Shown here: piece after piece, positions 6,999 through 7,119 of the stretch | Position numbering within the stretch: position 1 is the first letter of the stretch | How the letters are laid out: the number at the start of each line of letters is the position of its first letter | Assembly: GCA_020696885.1 (NCBI GenBank) | Contig: JAJFMS010000462.1 | Location: forward strand, 1-7,119 | Length of the DNA stretch: 7,119 nucleotides | Direction of reading: 5' to 3' | Source of the DNA: Armatimonadota bacterium | GTDB lineage: Bacteria; Armatimonadota; SYMT01 | Made by a program: the position numbers and the translations under genes | Notes under the pieces: model-generated | What the model was told of the DNA's origin: nothing | The model's input: only the letters and a program-made list of their open reading frames with translations | Databases searched by the model: none

Positions 6999-7062
6999 TG
7001 GAGTGATGGTGCAGTGGGGACATGGAGCATTGGAGTAAAGGAGTAGCGGAGTATTGGGCTAC
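6999..7062 (+). repeat. Degenerate 8-bp tandem repeat (8 units)
   Basis: Read in steps of eight from 6999 the sequence is TGGAGTGA, TGGTGCAG, TGGGGACA, TGGAGCAT, TGGAGTAA, AGGAGTAG, CGGAGTAT, TGGGCTAC. GG stays at positions 2-3 of every unit, and GGAG is present in five. The last four full units are the most regular (consensus TGGAGTAN). The array is purine-rich on the plus strand and non-coding. Confidence 0.6.
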
Positions 7063-7066
7063 CGGT

Positions 7067-7082
7067 GCGGCCTAACGGCCGC
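7067..7082. repeat. Perfect hairpin GCGGCC-TAAC-GGCCGC
   Basis: A 6-bp all-GC perfect inverted repeat with a four-base loop lies between the two octamer arrays. It has no T-run on either side, so it is not a standard intrinsic terminator. It looks like the centre of the small repeat structure covering 6999-7106. Confidence 0.5.
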
Positions 7083-7106
7083 GTTCTCCATTACTTCATC
7101 ACTCCC
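7083..7106 (-). repeat. Inverted copy of the octamer array (3 units)
   Basis: Read on the minus strand from 7106 the units are GGGAGTGA, TGAAGTAA and TGGAGAAC, the same octamer family as the array at 6999-7062 but in opposite orientation. GGAGTGATG (7000-7008) and CATCACTCC (7097-7105) form a perfect 9-bp inverted repeat across the hairpin. Confidence 0.5.
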
Positions 7107-7119
7107 GCAGACTAAGGAT

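Larger units (their letters stand above)
6839..7119. other. Non-coding upstream region of the RHS gene
   Basis: These 281 bases hold no supportable protein gene. They contain the ribosome binding site, possible leader frame, dyad and AT-richer stretch near the gene, and the octamer/hairpin structure further out. The last 13 bases show nothing recognisable. The neighbouring gene on this side lies outside the window. Confidence 0.7.

Noticed and set aside
7070..7076. GCCTAAC / GTTAGGC, matching the integron attC core pattern
   Set aside because: Only one 7-bp core is present; no partner core, no attC-type long imperfect palindrome, and no integrase or cassette is visible. The match follows from the small hairpin.
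7067..7082. Rho-independent terminator at the GC hairpin
   Set aside because: The stem is GC-rich but no T-run follows on either strand.
6999..7106. CRISPR array
   Set aside because: The units are 8 bp, contiguous and degenerate with no spacers.

Overview
The window is almost entirely one gene. A single open reading frame on the minus strand starts at an ATG at 6838 and runs without a stop through the left edge, giving 2,279 complete codons. It encodes a giant RHS/YD-repeat protein. Read in order, it has a SpvB/TcB-like N-terminal entry region, about seven Trp-ended repeats that look like a beta-propeller, a middle section of beta-sandwich-like modules, a DUF6443-like 'DGLGRPIQ' region, about ten to twelve YD repeats, and the start of the RHS-associated core with its DHLGSTR motif. 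The window ends just before the usual end of the core, so the variable C-terminal tip, which normally defines the function of such proteins, is not visible.

The DNA is GC-rich with strong G/C third-codon preference, which is why long but meaningless open frames appear on the opposite strand. The architecture (SpvB-like entry, DUF6443-like segment, YD shell) occurs in polymorphic-toxin and RHS proteins of environmental bacteria. A high-GC soil-type phylum is plausible, but the sequence does not fix the organism.

The 281 bases at the right end (6839-7119) are non-coding and lie upstream of the gene. Next to the start codon is a good ribosome binding site. Before it come a possible 15-codon leader frame with its own strong ribosome binding site, and a dyad (CTTTAG-N7-CTAAAG) overlapping that site in an AT-richer stretch that probably holds the promoter. 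At 6999-7106 is a small repeat structure: a degenerate 8-bp tandem array, a perfect GCGGCC/GGCCGC hairpin, and a shorter inverted array of the same octamer.

No RNA gene, insertion sequence, CRISPR array or second protein gene can be supported. The main points of interest are the resemblance of the protein to a fused TcB-TcC toxin cocoon in one chain, the lack of a visible secretion signal, and the octamer/hairpin element upstream.
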